64,000 bases of DNA from NCBI GenBank assembly GCA_015680685.1, contig MNCI01000175.1, positions 64,001 to 128,000 of the forward strand, given 5' to 3'. Each line of letters opens with the position of its first letter. The first letter of the stretch is position 1. Positions 1 through 10,750 of this stretch are shown piece by piece. Both the position numbers and the translations under genes were made by a program. Source of the stretch: Gnetum montanum. Taxonomy: Eukaryota; Streptophyta; Gnetopsida; Gnetales; Gnetaceae. Under the pieces are notes generated by a model. The model was not told where the DNA came from. It saw only the letters and a program-made list of their open reading frames with translations, and did not search any database.

Positions 1-470
1 TGGTCTTCCTAAGGGGAATAGCTTCTACCCATTTTGTGAAGTATTCGGTTGCAGTGATAATGAAGCTATGTCCTGCGGAGGATGATGGTGTTATTGCTCC
101 AATCAAGTCTAATTCCCATCTTTGGAATGGCCATGTGATTTTTGTTGTATGCAATTCATTAGGAAACACATGTATTAGGTTACCATGCCTTTGGCAAATG
201 TCACATGTCCTGACCTTGGAGAAGCAAACGTACTCCATGTGTGACTAGTAGTAGCCCAAGTGCCTAATCTTTGTTGTCATTGCTTTGGGTGCTATGTGCC
301 CTCCACAAAGTCCTTCATGGACTTGCTTTACAATCATTTGACCATTGATGCTACTAATGCACATCAACAGAATGCCTTCGTAGGATTTCCACACAAGGTG
401 TCTCTTATTAACGCATACTACCGAGAGCATTTTCTCATTGAGTCCTTTTGAGCATTTGTCAAATGTTGTG
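1..470 (-). pseudogene. A1 integrase, N-terminal part (cut by window)
   Basis: Integrase would insert the element cDNA into the host chromosome. On minus the zinc-binding HHCC region is readable from about 430 down: VHEGLCGGH, then a stop after HLGYY, then the pair CDICQ near 200. The catalytic core starts with WELDLIGAI, holding the first Asp of the DDE triad, and FTKWVEAIPLRK just before the window edge. The second Asp and the Glu are outside the window. The stop inside the zinc region makes it non-functional as it stands. It closely resembles the same region of A2 (about 52750-53100). Confidence 0.8.
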
Positions 471-1060
471 GAGGTTAGCCTTGTAGAAGGTACTCTTTTA
501 TGTTATCGTACCACTCTATTGCATGTGTTGTGCTAATGGATGCTATAGGCATTTCATTGATAGCATCAGTTATAGTTTGCCACAATTTTCTATAGAGCTA
601 GGCAACGCATGGAACATTTCAGGTGTCATGTTTAGGGCTAGTGTAGCAAGTGCATCGGCAATGGTGTTTTCGCTTCTAGGGACATGCTATATATCCACGT
701 CTACCAATTGCTTCAAAAAATGTTTAGTCAAATCACAATATGATCGCAAATGGAGAGCTTTGCATGCATAAACTTCTGTGACTTGGTTAATGACTAACTA
801 TGAATCGCCTCGAACTACAAGACATGCAATCCCTGAAGTCAATGATGCCCGAAGACCTCTAATAAGACCTTTGTATTCTACCACATTATTGGTACAGGAA
901 AGGTTAATTAGTAGGCGAAGGGTTGGATTTCTCCAGAGGGGTATGTTAAAATGGCTACAGCACTTCCTCCTAGGGAAGTTGAAGCACCATTGAAATAAAG
1001 GATCACCTCATAGTTATCAGGTACAGTGTCTATACTATTAACATTCTCATCAGGGAATTT
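471..1060 (-). pseudogene. A1 second (archaeal-type) RNase H
   Basis: This extra RNase H domain sits between the ordinary RNase H and integrase, as in Tat-lineage elements. Minus-strand motifs are YFNGAST near 990, NNVVEYKGLIRG near 870, GDS followed by a stop and LVINQV near 800, and RSENTIADALATLAL near 650. The first catalytic Asp (usually DGAS) reads Asn here, and the stop after GDS breaks the frame. Its role in the family is thought to be removal of RNA from the RNA-DNA hybrid; this copy cannot be active. Confidence 0.75.
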
Positions 1061-1630
1061 AGGGTTAATCGTTGCTTGATCATGCATTGGCAAGATGGTT
1101 AATGGTGTGACTATTGCTTGACCCTTTGTAGAGGATTGAGCGACATAGTGTAAGTCACACTGTGTGATCATCGCTTTCCACCTAGCTATCCTACCTGAAT
1201 CATAGATGTTGTTAGTGATGGCACGGAGTACATTATTCTTGCAAATGATGTAGACTTGATTACAAAAGAGATAATTCTACCACTTCTTCAAGGAGAAGAC
1301 AAGGGCAAGGCATGATTTCTCCATGTCGTTATATCGTTGTTCATAAGCAATTAGACCATGGCTTAAGTAATAGATAGGGATCTCGATTCCATCTTTATGT
1401 TTTTAACAAAGCATTGATGCAATGGAAGAATTGGAAGTTGCAAGGTAGATGTAGAAGGGTTTATCACTCTGTGGGGGATAAACTATCAACAGTTGAGCTA
1501 GTTCTTTCTTTATGTTCTCAAATGCTTCATAGCATTATTGGGTCCATTGGAAATGCACATTCTTTTGTAACAGGTGTTGCATGGGTCTCAACTTATCCGT
1601 CAATCTTTCGATAAAGCGTCTAATGAATTG
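1061..1630 (-). pseudogene. A1 ordinary RNase H and RT connection
   Basis: The minus strand encodes the element RNase H and its link to the second RNase H. Readable pieces are ALVFSLKKW, NVLRAITNNIYDSGRIARWK and SSTKGQAIVTPLTILP, the last matching the KGQAL-type linker of Tat elements. The open piece at 908-1171 carries the linker and the start of the second RNase H. Several stops interrupt the domain. The corresponding part of A2 is at 53830-54330. Confidence 0.7.
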
Positions 1631-2641
1631 CAGTCTACCTTGGAGACCACATAGTTCGGTAAGGTCTACTCATATCCCTATTCCAAAGACTATGAAGCCA
1701 AGCATTTTTCCTATTTTGACACCAAAGACACACTTCTTTGGATTGAGTCTAAGGTCATATTTGAGACAACATTTAAGCACTAAGTCTAGATCTTTTGCAT
1801 GTTCTTCGGTTGTTTTAGATTTAACCACAATTTCATCAACATAATCATTGAGAAAATTGAACATGTAATCACTAAATATATATGTCATTGCTCATTGATA
1901 TGTAGCACTTGCATTTTTAAGACGAAATGACATCATCGTATAGTAGAATGTGCCCCAAGGCGTCATAAACGTTGTTTTGCGTTGATGTCCTAGGTTGATT
2001 CTTATTTGATTGTATCCTAAAAATCCATCCATAAAGGATAATAGTGCATGCCCATAAATTGTGTCAATAAGTTGATTGATGCTAGGCAGCAAGAAGTCAT
2101 CCTTTATAGTGGTTGTGTTGAGATCATGAAAGTTAATGCATATGTGTATACTACCATTCTTCTTGTGAACTATGACAATGTTGGATACCCAATTAGAATA
2201 GGCAATGGCTTGGATGAAACTGGATTGATAGAGCTTTGTGATTTCAGCATGAACTGCTAATGCCACCTTAGGTCTAACCTTTTGTGCCTTTTGCTTCACT
2301 GATTTGACTTTTGCATCGAGAATGATGTTGTGTTGGATGATTCAGGGATCTAATCCTAGCATGTCAGTATATGACCATGCAAATGTTTTTATATTTTCTT
2401 TCAGTACTTGAGTGATGTCACTGACAAGTTGTGAGTCTAGTAGGACACTTAATTTCAATGTTCTAGTTTCATCATTGAATGTAGTAATGGGGACTTCAAC
2501 AAGAGGATCTTCAATNGTGGAAGCTATTAAGTTAGTATAAGTGCATGGGTCTAGATCCAAGGACTCTAGATTGATTACTCTTTTTACCTCCCAGTATGGT
2601 CCACTGAGAGACAATGTTGAAAGGATATTCTTGGAGGCCAT
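1631..2641 (-). pseudogene. A1 reverse transcriptase
   Basis: The frame begins near 2641 with the usual RT lead-in FAWSYTDMLGLDP and continues through HICINFHDLN, SFMDGFLGYNQI, FMTPWGTFYY, FRLKNASATYQ and a YVDD-box variant. The box at about 1828-1845 reads YVDE: the second catalytic Asp is changed to Glu. Stops occur after LGLDP and after SATYQ. An ambiguous base lies at 2516. RT copies element RNA into DNA in the virus-like particle; this copy is dead by stops and by the changed active site. Confidence 0.85.
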
Positions 2642-2973
2642 GTGTTTGCTCCTGCCAATTTAAACTAGGAGCGAAGTAAGTGACATTTGTCTGACAAAGG
2701 AGTTGTTAAATGTAAACAGGCATTAGGTAACTAATTTATGTATTAATGAAATTGTGGAACGTAGTGATAGTCGAAGTAGTTTAAGGCCATACCGGGCCAT
2801 ATGGTAGTTTTAGGCCATACCGAGTACGTAATATTCATGTCATTTTGTGTTATGAATGAGTGTATGGAGCATTGTTAGTCTTATGGATTTTTATGCACAT
2901 CATTATGTATTTTTATATCTTTAGATATATATATATTGTGTTGATTTTACATATATTTATATTTATATTTATA

Positions 2974-2978
<5 letters not shown>

Positions 2979-3008
<30 letters not shown>
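2979..3008. repeat. TTA trinucleotide microsatellite
   Basis: About ten uninterrupted ATT/TTA units, in an AT-rich stretch that also has short TA and ATTT runs just upstream. Confidence 0.9.
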
Positions 3009-3074
3009 CTTGTGTTGATTTTAACCTTTCTCCCCCACTTTATATATTTTTTCTTGTCTTTTGTTTTGTTATAG

Positions 3075-3210
3075 GGACATGTTAATGATGGAGTTGGCCC
3101 CAGTGGAGCAAGAGCGGATGATGAAGAGGATTTTGGGGACCAACCCCTTCCATGAGCTTACTATTAATCAGGCTTTAGCTATTAAATGTTTTGGATTTTT
3201 GGATGTTTAA
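3075..3210 (+). other. Possible terminal exon of an unrelated gene
   Basis: A pyrimidine-rich tract ends in TTATAG at 3074, a good plant 3' splice site. It is followed by an open frame of 43 codons from the ATG at 3079 to the TAA at 3208, including MKRILGTNPFHELTINQ. The 130 bp are less AT-rich than the flanks. It lies antisense inside A1. I do not recognise the peptide. It may be a captured exon or a chance frame. Confidence 0.3.
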
Positions 3211-3687
3211 CGGAAATATATGATGGACAGATGTAATGATATGGATCTAATCATAGCATAATGTGTTGGAATTATATTACCATATTGACATTCAATATTT
3301 TTTTTCTTGGTTTTTTCTTTTTATTTTTTTCATTGTTTTTCTTGTTTTCTCAAGTATTATCATGAACATATGCATGTAGCTGAATGTAAAATGAGGGAAC
3401 AAAACATAAATCAAATATTTGTAAAAAAAAAGAAAGTAATGAGAAGGCATGAATCGAAATTGTAACTTGTGACTTGTAAATGAACATTTAATGTAATGTA
3501 ACAAGAGTTTGTGAATTTGTACATGCTAAGCTCTAGTTTAAAGCCATTTTGGGCCATGTACATCAATTTAAAGTCATGATGGACTATCACATATGTGTTA
3601 AAGAAAGAAGAATTACCAGTTTTAGGCCATAGTGGGCCGAAAGCAATAACGGTTTTAGGAAGCTTTAAAAGGAACCGGTCATTCCTA

Positions 3688-3790
3688 ACCATGGCTAGTT
3701 TAACATCATTGTGAACGTTTGCTGGTAGTTTAACATTGTATTGGATGATTGGTAGTTTAACAACTTTCTAGACGATTGGGGGTAGTTCAC
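3688..3790. repeat. Minisatellite of about 30-bp units starting TAGTTTAAC
   Basis: Three to four imperfect units begin TAGTTTAACA at about 3697, 3727 and 3753, with a partial unit at 3782. Related dispersed units lie at 2777-2830 and 3534-3670. The same repeat consensus forms an 11-unit array in A2 at 51641-51989. Confidence 0.7.
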
Positions 3791-3791
3791 C

Positions 3792-4664
3792 CTAACCATT
3801 GAGTTGATTTTTAATCCTTCGTAGTTTGACATGAGGGGTAGGGCATGTAGGCACGATCTTATACTCACATTCCCCTTCACTAGTGATGTCAAAGGGTAAT
3901 TTTGACCAAGAGATGTCAGTGGGAATGGCTCCTATGTTTGTGTTGTCTGGTGCTTCCTCAGTTTTAGTAGGGTCATGAGTTAACGTTGGGTTCATGTCTT
4001 GAAGTATGCTCATGGTTCCTAGTTTAGGCTCAGAGAATTCAATTTTTGACCTTTGATCCATTCCCGAGTGCGAGAAAGTAAGTGATGTTGTCGTATCCCC
4101 ATGTATGATAATCTCACTGACCTCATAAGGTAGGTGGATCTCTTGATGGATTGGTGAGGATATAGCTCTAAGTTGAGATAGCCAAGAATGTCCTAGAATC
4201 ATATTGAACCCCAGCATTTCGTCAACCACTACGAATTCAGCCAATGTAGGGAATTGGTCCCTTGCTATGAAATCCAAGGTCACTATACCTTTCACTACAA
4301 CATGGGAACCACTGAAGGATTTTAAGAACGAAGTTTTTGTGGGCTGTATTTGCTCTACAAGCCCTAGCTTTTCGATGATAGGAAAGGATATTACGTTCGT
4401 TGCTAAACCATCATCGACATGCACCCTACGTATCTTGAAATGGTTGACTTGTATTGTTATGAACATAGGGGCTGTAGTAACCTCTCCCATTTTCTCATCT
4501 TTCTTAATGTCATTAGCATGAAACTCTAGGGATGTGGTCCTTGATTCTTGAGGTTGTGGGGATAGTACTGCATAAATAGACAGCTCGTCTATGGGAAGGT
4601 CCTCACTAATATGGATCGAAGTCAACATATGCATGAGTGCTTCCCAATGTACAGTTGAAGTCAT
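3792..4664 (-). pseudogene. A1 aspartic protease (gag-pol linker)
   Basis: A 290-codon open stretch on minus contains a retropepsin-like domain. The active-site loop reads VHVDDGLATNVIS (DDG instead of the usual DSG/DGG of the family) and the second hallmark is NMILGHSWL near residue 155. Upstream and downstream parts are low-complexity linkers. The protease would mature the gag-pol polyprotein. It is the longest open piece of A1, but the neighbouring gag and RT are broken, so I treat it as part of a dead element. Confidence 0.75.
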
Positions 4665-7553
4665 TACTAGATCATACAGGCTTAAGGAAGTATTCTTTTA
4701 TTTCAAAGCCTACATGACTTGGGTCAATGCACTCACTAGATCTTTACCATTTGGGGCACTCTTATCTTTGGAGACTTGGTCCATTTGACCCACCATTCGT
4801 ATCTCTTGTGGATGGATTTTTGTGTTGGTAGTTGGGGAAGTTGAATTTGGGACCCTGTGAGTGCCGGTATTCTAGTCTTGATGACTTGTGCTAGGCTTAC
4901 TGGTGGATGGAATCATAGGAACAACATTTAGCAGTACGGGTTTTGCTGGTCCTAATTTGTGCTCGTGGTGTTCTCTTTCCAGGTGCTCTCTTGTTAGCTT
5001 ATCAGCAAGGCGCTCTCACATGGATCACAAGGGAACGGTAGGGGGTTGCACATCAGGGTGTTTCAGCATCCAAATCATGAAGGGAGTGGGCTGAATTTCT
5101 AATGGTGTGGTTGTTGCTATGATAGAAGGGGGTATGTAGATGAAAAATGGTTTTTGTAGTGTGGGGAATGTGTGTATCACGAAAGGAGCTTGAGGAGGTG
5201 TCGAGGTAGTGTATTTTTAGAGGGCCTGTGGATCACAAAAGGTATTCGCAGGACATCTTGTCCATTCTCCACATGGATAGTGTTAATCACATATGGTGGA
5301 TCATTAGTATTGAGAGGGTCTTTGTAGACTTCCATGGGTTGGTTTTGGGTCCTTACTGGGTTCACCTCATCAAATAATATTTCACCCCTATCAATCATGC
5401 ATTGTATGTCCTATTTTGAGATGAAGAAATAGTCAGTTCCATGCCCACACCATTGGTGATATTCGCAAAACCTATCCAACCTAAAGCCTCTTGGAATGGG
5501 AGGCTCATTAGCTATTGCTAAAGCTAGGTTCTTAGTCAACTCATAGAATTGATCATGTTTTTGAGATGTCACAAGGGACATTTGTTTATGTTTGATTAAC
5601 CCGACCTTTAGAAGTTGATCTAAAAATTTTGAAGGATTCACAAGCAAGGGTGTATACTAGGCAAGATCCTTTCATTCAAATGTACTAGTGTGACCCGCAT
5701 TGATGTTTTTATTTGAGGAAGACTTGGGTGTAGGCATAGGTGTGGTTCTTTCATGACTAGTTGGAATAGTGGGTTGTTTTCCTCTTTGTCTTGGATTGTT
5801 AGGTTGGGCTGTCTCTACCACCGCCGCTACTATCATTTTGGATTTATCCTTATCTTTCCTCGTATGTTGGCTCCTAAAGGTCGAGTAAGCTAGGTTGTTA
5901 CTTGTTTGCGCTGCCTCTTCTATGTTCTTAATTTGGACGAATGCTTGGCTCAAAGTATGGACACTCAAATAATAAAGCTTTAATTTAATAAAGTCATTCA
6001 TGACTGCTTTAAGAATGGTAAGCAAATATGTTTCCGAGATGGGCTCATGAAGTTCATTGAGGGCTGCACTCCACCTTTGGATAAATTTTTGCACTGGTTC
6101 TAATGGCACCTATTTGATCTGAATCAAACTATCTAGTGTGGCTTTAGGCTTTAGATTATATTTAAATCAGGTAACGAACTGATGTAACAAATCTTCTAGG
6201 GAGGATATGGAGTTACAGGGTGAAGCTTGGTACCAGTCTAAGGCTTTTCCCATTAGGGACATAGAAAATACATGTAGAATTACATGAGGCCAAGCTTGAA
6301 GCAATAGTCACTCTAGATGAAATGTTACCAGATGGGTGTTTGGATCTCCCTCTCCATTGTACTTGGTCAATTGAGGAAATCAGATTCCCTTCGACAAGGT
6401 TAGTGGTCGAACTAAAGGATGCATTGGATCATCTTGATAGAAGTCTAGCACCTTGACTTCCTTAGTATTTACAATTTTAAGGCACTTTAACTCCTCGATT
6501 AATGAGTGCATCATTTTTTTATGTTTGCCCACTCTTGGGTGGTAGGCAGACCAGTGGGTTGAGTGGATTTTGATGATAATAATTCGATTATTGCATTGTT
6601 TGTGGAAAGGGAGACTATTGGATTGTCGGTTGGGGTGGAGCAACATTCAGAGATGGGATTGTAGGGTGTGGTACACTGTATTGAGTTGGTTGGTGTTGTT
6701 GAATAGCTAGTGAAACCCACTGCCTAGCCACAAGTTGTGAGGTGACACCCTGAACGTGTTGGACTGAAGCAATCAATGATGCTCCATGAGTTTGCACTTA
6801 TGGTATGTAATGGATCGATGTGGAAGCTGGTATGATAGATGGCATCCCAATTACCTGAGGTTGGCAGATTGATCTTGCATTAGTTTAAGGAGGGGGTTTT
6901 TAGGACTGCACTTGCAGAGGTATGATGGAAGTGAACGTATCAAATTGAATGTTGGGCATGGAGAAGGTGGGACTGGAAGCAGGTACTTCTTGTTGGGAAA
7001 CTGGTGTTCAAGTATTTGCAGATGAAGGAGGAAGCATAGTTTCTTCTAGGAAAGGTTGGAATAATGGATTTTTATGGGCATGGAGACTAATGGTATCGTA
7101 CAAATCTCCATGCTCAGATTGGGCTGCAAAGTCATCTTCCTCATCTCCACTCTAAGGCTCTATTGGAGGTGGCTATAAGGCTTGACTCCTTACCATGACA
7201 AGCTGAGATATAAGTTGATGATGGTGGTCAGACAGGGGGATTATATCAAATGCTGAGGGAGTGAACTCATGATCCCCTTTGTAAATAAGTTCATAGTTTT
7301 TCTTTGCTTCCTTTTCTACACGATCGATAGGCAGGTTGGCTTGAATCTTCACATAGATGAAGTTATATTGTTCTAGTGTGAGAGTTGCATAAGTAGGGTC
7401 TTTGCCCTGTAGCCTAAGTGATTGGCACATAGGGTCTTGGGGGTTTATCTATTTAATAAAAGTTATGGGTTTTGTCGCAGTTACAAGGTTCAAGGTCTTG
7501 GCCCCAAAATTAGAGATCTGCAATGTCACTGTGTTGATCTGGGAAGATTCCAT
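4665..7553 (-). pseudogene. A1 gag
   Basis: Gag forms the particle that packages element RNA. The likely start is the ATG at 7551-7553 (MESSQINTVTL), about 360 bp after the PBS. A Q/T/P-rich N-terminal part (about 6370-7150) leads into the capsid-type retrotransposon gag domain at about 5990-6370, with GEGDPNTHLVTFHLE, MSLMGKALDWYQASP and SISSLEDLLHQF. A basic linker and a zinc-knuckle-like remnant, RFCEYHQWCGHGTDYFF, follow at about 5411-5480; the final Cys is lost. Many stops (for example at 5648-5671 and 6110-6115) make it a pseudogene. Confidence 0.75.
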
Positions 7554-7610
7554 AGTAAGCATGAATAAACTGGGCTAGATGAGCTGAGTGTGTGTAAGCT
7601 AGATGGTTAA

Positions 7611-7800
7611 CCTGTCGTGAGTAAGTTGATAGTGTGAGTAAGCTGATAGCATTAGTAACTAATAGTGTGAGTAAGCTGACAGTGTGAGTAAGTTGACAAC
7701 GTTAGTAACTGATAGCATGAGTAAGCTGACAGCATTAGTAATTGATAGCATGAGCAAGCTAACAGTGTGAGTAACTAGGCTTAGCATGGTAAGTCAAGCT
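7611..7800. repeat. A1 leader tandem repeat, about 17-20-bp units
   Basis: Alternating units of the type GTGAGTAAGCTGACAGT and GTTAGTAACTGATAGCA repeat about nine times between the PBS and the gag start. Similar words (GAGCAAGCTGACTTGACAAGC) recur in the distal U3 near 9550, so leader and LTR share sequence. Confidence 0.75.
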
Positions 7801-7911
7801 GAGCATGTGTAAGGTAGCTTGACAAGCTGGGCCTTAGTTTTAGCACTTGGGCTACACAGCATTTGAATAGGTAGGGTGATTAACATTTTAGCAAATGGTA
7901 AAAAAGTCTAT

Positions 7912-7927
7912 CCTCCTTCTAGCGCCA
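7912..7927 (-). promoter_or_regulatory. A1 primer binding site
   Basis: On minus the site reads TGGCGCTAGAAGGAGG, a few bases after the LTR end ACA. The same 16-mer is found next to the D LTR (55984-55999) and in mutated form at 49087-49102 and 62512-62527. I do not assign the tRNA. Confidence 0.75.
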
Positions 7928-8466
7928 ATTTACTGTACTAACTGAAATCATTGGTGTAAGGATGGAAGGGAAATACAAACACCAAGAGATTACCAGATAG
8001 GTACAACTAGCCCTACCTTCGCATAAGGGCAAGCTAGAAAAGAAAATGAAGGCAGAGTGCCTTGGATGGTCTGCACACAAATCAACTAAGGACTTCCCCG
8101 AATGTAAGCTAAGGCTTGCACTAGGGTTATCGTAAATGATGTGTGAAATGTGAACAGTGGCACACAAGATGAAAACAGAGCGTATAGAGAAATGTATTGT
8201 AAACAAAGCATAAATTGAATTTAAAACAGGTACTCAATATAATGGAAGGAAAAATGAACTGTATTATATTTCTTAGAACGAATGTGCACTGGTCAAAGCA
8301 TAGCTGCACATGTGGATGGCAAGTCAAGCACTAAGCCCTAGGGTGATATGCTTGGAGGTGCTTGGATGCTAGGAGTTAGGTGTGCCCGAACGTCCAAGAG
8401 TTGCTAGTTAGTGTTTCCTAAGCCATCAACCTTCAAAATTTCCCATCTCATTTATCTGAATGGATG

Positions 8467-8480
8467 GGGTATTTATAAGG
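8467..8480 (-). promoter_or_regulatory. A1 LTR TATA box
   Basis: CTTATAAATACCCC on minus, in the middle of the LTR. It is nearly identical to the TATA region of the palindrome LTR (48420-48433), which supports its role as the Pol II core promoter of the family. Confidence 0.6.
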
Positions 8481-8940
8481 TTTGGCTAAGCTCGAGCATG
8501 AAATTCATGGATGGAATAAACGACTGAGAGATGAGAGGAAAATAGATCATGTGACACATGTTTGATGGACAGCTATGTGTGAGTTAACGCACATGAGCAA
8601 ACTACATTCTTGACCGGCTGCACTGTATCTTATAGTGTGTGTTAGCTTACGCAAGCTAGCTTACGCCCATAGAACCAGATATAATTTTTTAGTGTAAGAG
8701 CTTGATGAGCTCACAAATGATGAAAATTTACAATGAAAATGATATGTATGATAAGAGAGATTGACTCTGGCTCGCTTGAAACTTCTCAATCCCTAAATTG
8801 ACTACCATAGGATGTCGTTTTGAGTGGTTTTGTGACTGTTCAAGGCATCTCTATCTCATCAGAGCTTCCAACGTGAGTTGATTTTGTCTTGGCATGTCCT
8901 CAAAGTGTGTTTGGCATGCTTTTGACTAGGCATGATCAGT

Positions 8941-9560
8941 ACTCATGCTGCACTCACACTGTCAACATGACCTCAGTGTGAGTGAGCAAAAAATAACATA
9001 TTTTACACCAATTTTTGACCTTTGAAGCCTATTTCTTGAGTACAGTGATTGTCTAACTATGGTTGACTTTTAGAGTGACCTACAAGTCAAAAAATTGATC
9101 TTGGATGTGCCTTGTTTTAAATCACTTTTGCTAGCTCATGCTGGACTCACGTTGCCAGTGTGAGCTCAGCGTGACCTCAGCATGAGCCACAAAAACTTGC
9201 AATTTTGGATCTAAAATCTGGAATTCCATAGGCTAGGACTTGAAGTTGCCAATAATGAACCCTAAGGATGACTTGAACCTTGGAATCAAATCATTTCGAC
9301 TCAATTTTGAGGCTCTCAAAGTTGCTCACGCTACACTCACGCTGCCAACGTGACCTCAGTGTGACCATAGCATGAGTGAGAAAATTTGTACCATTTGACC
9401 TAAAATTTGCATTTCCGAACGATGAAAATTGAACTAGACACAACAATTACCCTTGAGAATGACTTGCACCCTCAGATTGGAGCATCTTTGACTTGATTTT
9501 GAAGTCGTTGGAGTTGCTCATGCTAAGGGCAAGCTAACTTGAGCAAGCTGACTTGACAAG
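8941..9560. repeat. 190-bp tandem repeat in the A1 U3
   Basis: A GC-richer block of the type GCTCACGCTGCACTCACG plus CCAACGTGACCTCAGTGTGA recurs at 8941, 9134 and 9324, with a partial copy at 9516, so the period is about 190-193 bp. The sequence between blocks also aligns (for example GATGACTTGAACCTTGGA at about 9269 against GAATGACTTGCACCCTCAGA at 9456). About 3.3 copies. Confidence 0.8.
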
Positions 9561-9596
9561 CCGAGCATGAGTTAAATGCCTTAGTCAAATGTTTGC

Positions 9597-9923
9597 CTAC
9601 CAAAAGCTTGGAAGGATGTGAGTTCTTACTTCAAAGTGCCAGGCCAAAATTAGTGGTGTTTCAAGTTCCACTTTAGTTAATTTTTCGAAGAGCATTGATG
9701 GAATGACACAATCAAGTGGCAACACAATGTTGCCTTCTAAGTCACTCCATGACAATTGTTCATCTTGATGAAAAATGAAAGTGAAATATAGATAATATGG
9801 ATTGAGATGTTGGTAGATCACTTTCATCTATTTTGGCACTTCATCTTGATTATTAATAGTCCCATCACATCTCCTTACTAAGTCATTAGAAGGTTGAGAA
9901 TTTGTCCTATAAGAAGAAGACAT
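9597..9923 (-). pseudogene. B0 gag, N-terminal fragment (Athila-like)
   Basis: The frame starts at the ATG 9921-9923 (MSSSYRTNSQPS) and runs through FTFIFHQDEQLSWSDLEGNIV to a stop at 9597, with one internal stop before MKVIYQ. The same segment starts the gag of B1 (23613 down) and B2 (39126 up), where MSSS, NFTFI and DMEGNI/DMDGNI are conserved. It is truncated on the left by A1 or a deletion. Confidence 0.7.
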
Positions 9924-10037
9924 CATATAACTAATGAGTGTGCTTTAAATAAAGTAATATTTTTTCCAAATGATAAATCATTTTGGACTCTAGAAACAAT
10001 CCTTGAATAATTCTAACCATCTAAACCACTTACTCAA

Positions 10038-10057
10038 ATCCCTAGCAATGGTGTCAA
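10038..10057 (-). promoter_or_regulatory. B0 primer binding site, tRNA-Asp type, decayed
   Basis: On minus the site reads TTGGTGCCATTGCTAGGGATT directly after the LTR end CTCATCA; without its first T it fits the tRNA-Asp primer site TGGCGCCGTTGCCGGGGAT of Athila elements, with each difference a transition at a CpG. Confidence 0.7.
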
Positions 10058-10750
10058 TGATGAGCAATAAAGTATATCCTATGCTTAAAAATACAAATCA
10101 CAAGCTTTCATGTGTAATCTAGTCAAGTTCCATGGACTAGGACTAGTTTCATAGTTTAGGTGGCTAGGCACTAGATTATTAGCCATTATCTTCCCAATCA
10201 CACTTGTGCGAGCTAATTTGTATGGTTAAATGTGATAAAGACATGATGATATTGTTGTTGAGAACATTAAAAAAATATTATTAAAATGTTAAAATTCTAA
10301 GTTACCTAACCTAAGTGTAAAAAATAAATCTAGTCTAGCCTATGCATAAAGTAGTTGTTTACAACTTGCCGTAAATATCCTAAACACACATCAACTTCAC
10401 TGGGATACCAAGTACCCACTACTAGGCATACCAAATGGTGGACTGCTGGGATTATCAAATGTTAACACATTTATGCTTGAAGCTAGTCATACTCATGCAA
10501 TGTAATTAAGTGTGATGAATGTAGAATAATTAACTAAGTGTTTAGAATTAGAAGAATAATTAAAATTAAATGGAAATTAAAGAAAATATTAAACTAATGT
10601 CAAGTAATTTAATGAAGAAAAATGGATTTTGATTTTTATTTTCATCATAAAATGTCTTTAGGTACATGATTACTTGAATAAGACTTTGTACAATCCATTT
10701 AGTTTACTCTTTGAGCACTTGGTAACAAATTCTAATAGTTACAGGATAAA
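10058..10750 (-). repeat. B0 5' LTR remnant (Athila-like)
   Basis: The stretch starts TGATGAGCAATA and matches the B1 LTRs at 14262 and 23774 by shared words: TCTAGTCAA near 10120, CTTCCCAATCACACTTGTG near 10190, AAATTAAAGAAAATATTAA near 10570 and TTTAGGTACATGATTACTTG near 10660. It is more diverged than B1 and B2, so older. The right end is not clear. Confidence 0.6.

Larger units (their letters stand above)
2642..3690. other. A1 spacer between RT and protease, AT-rich
   Basis: About 1 kb between the RT lead-in and the protease domain has no recognisable pol sequence. It holds a TTA microsatellite (2979-3008), dispersed units of a roughly 30-bp repeat starting YAGTTTA (2777-2830 and 3534-3670), and a possible plus-strand terminal exon at 3075-3210. 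A2 cannot be compared because it is truncated just upstream of RT. Confidence 0.5.
1..9590 (-). mobile_element. Tat-like Ty3/gypsy retrotransposon A1, 3' end cut by window
   Basis: Read on the minus strand the order is 5' LTR, PBS, leader, gag, protease, RT, RNase H, a second RNase H and integrase. Integrase is cut by the window start, so the 3' LTR lies outside. The order protease-RT-RNH-aRNH-INT and the extra RNase H are known marks of the Tat lineage. The copy is decayed, with stops in every domain and altered catalytic residues. The right boundary near 9590 is approximate: it is where the tandem U3 repeats stop and an unrelated Athila-like gag fragment begins. Confidence 0.8.
7934..9590 (-). 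repeat. A1 5' LTR
   Basis: The LTR 3' end on minus is at about 7934 (GTTAGTACA followed by the PBS). A TATA box reading CTTATAAATACCCC on minus lies at 8467-8480, with the wording used in the LTR at 48421. Beyond it the U3 holds 190-bp tandem repeats. The 5' end near 9590 is inferred, because the partner LTR is outside the window. Confidence 0.6.
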
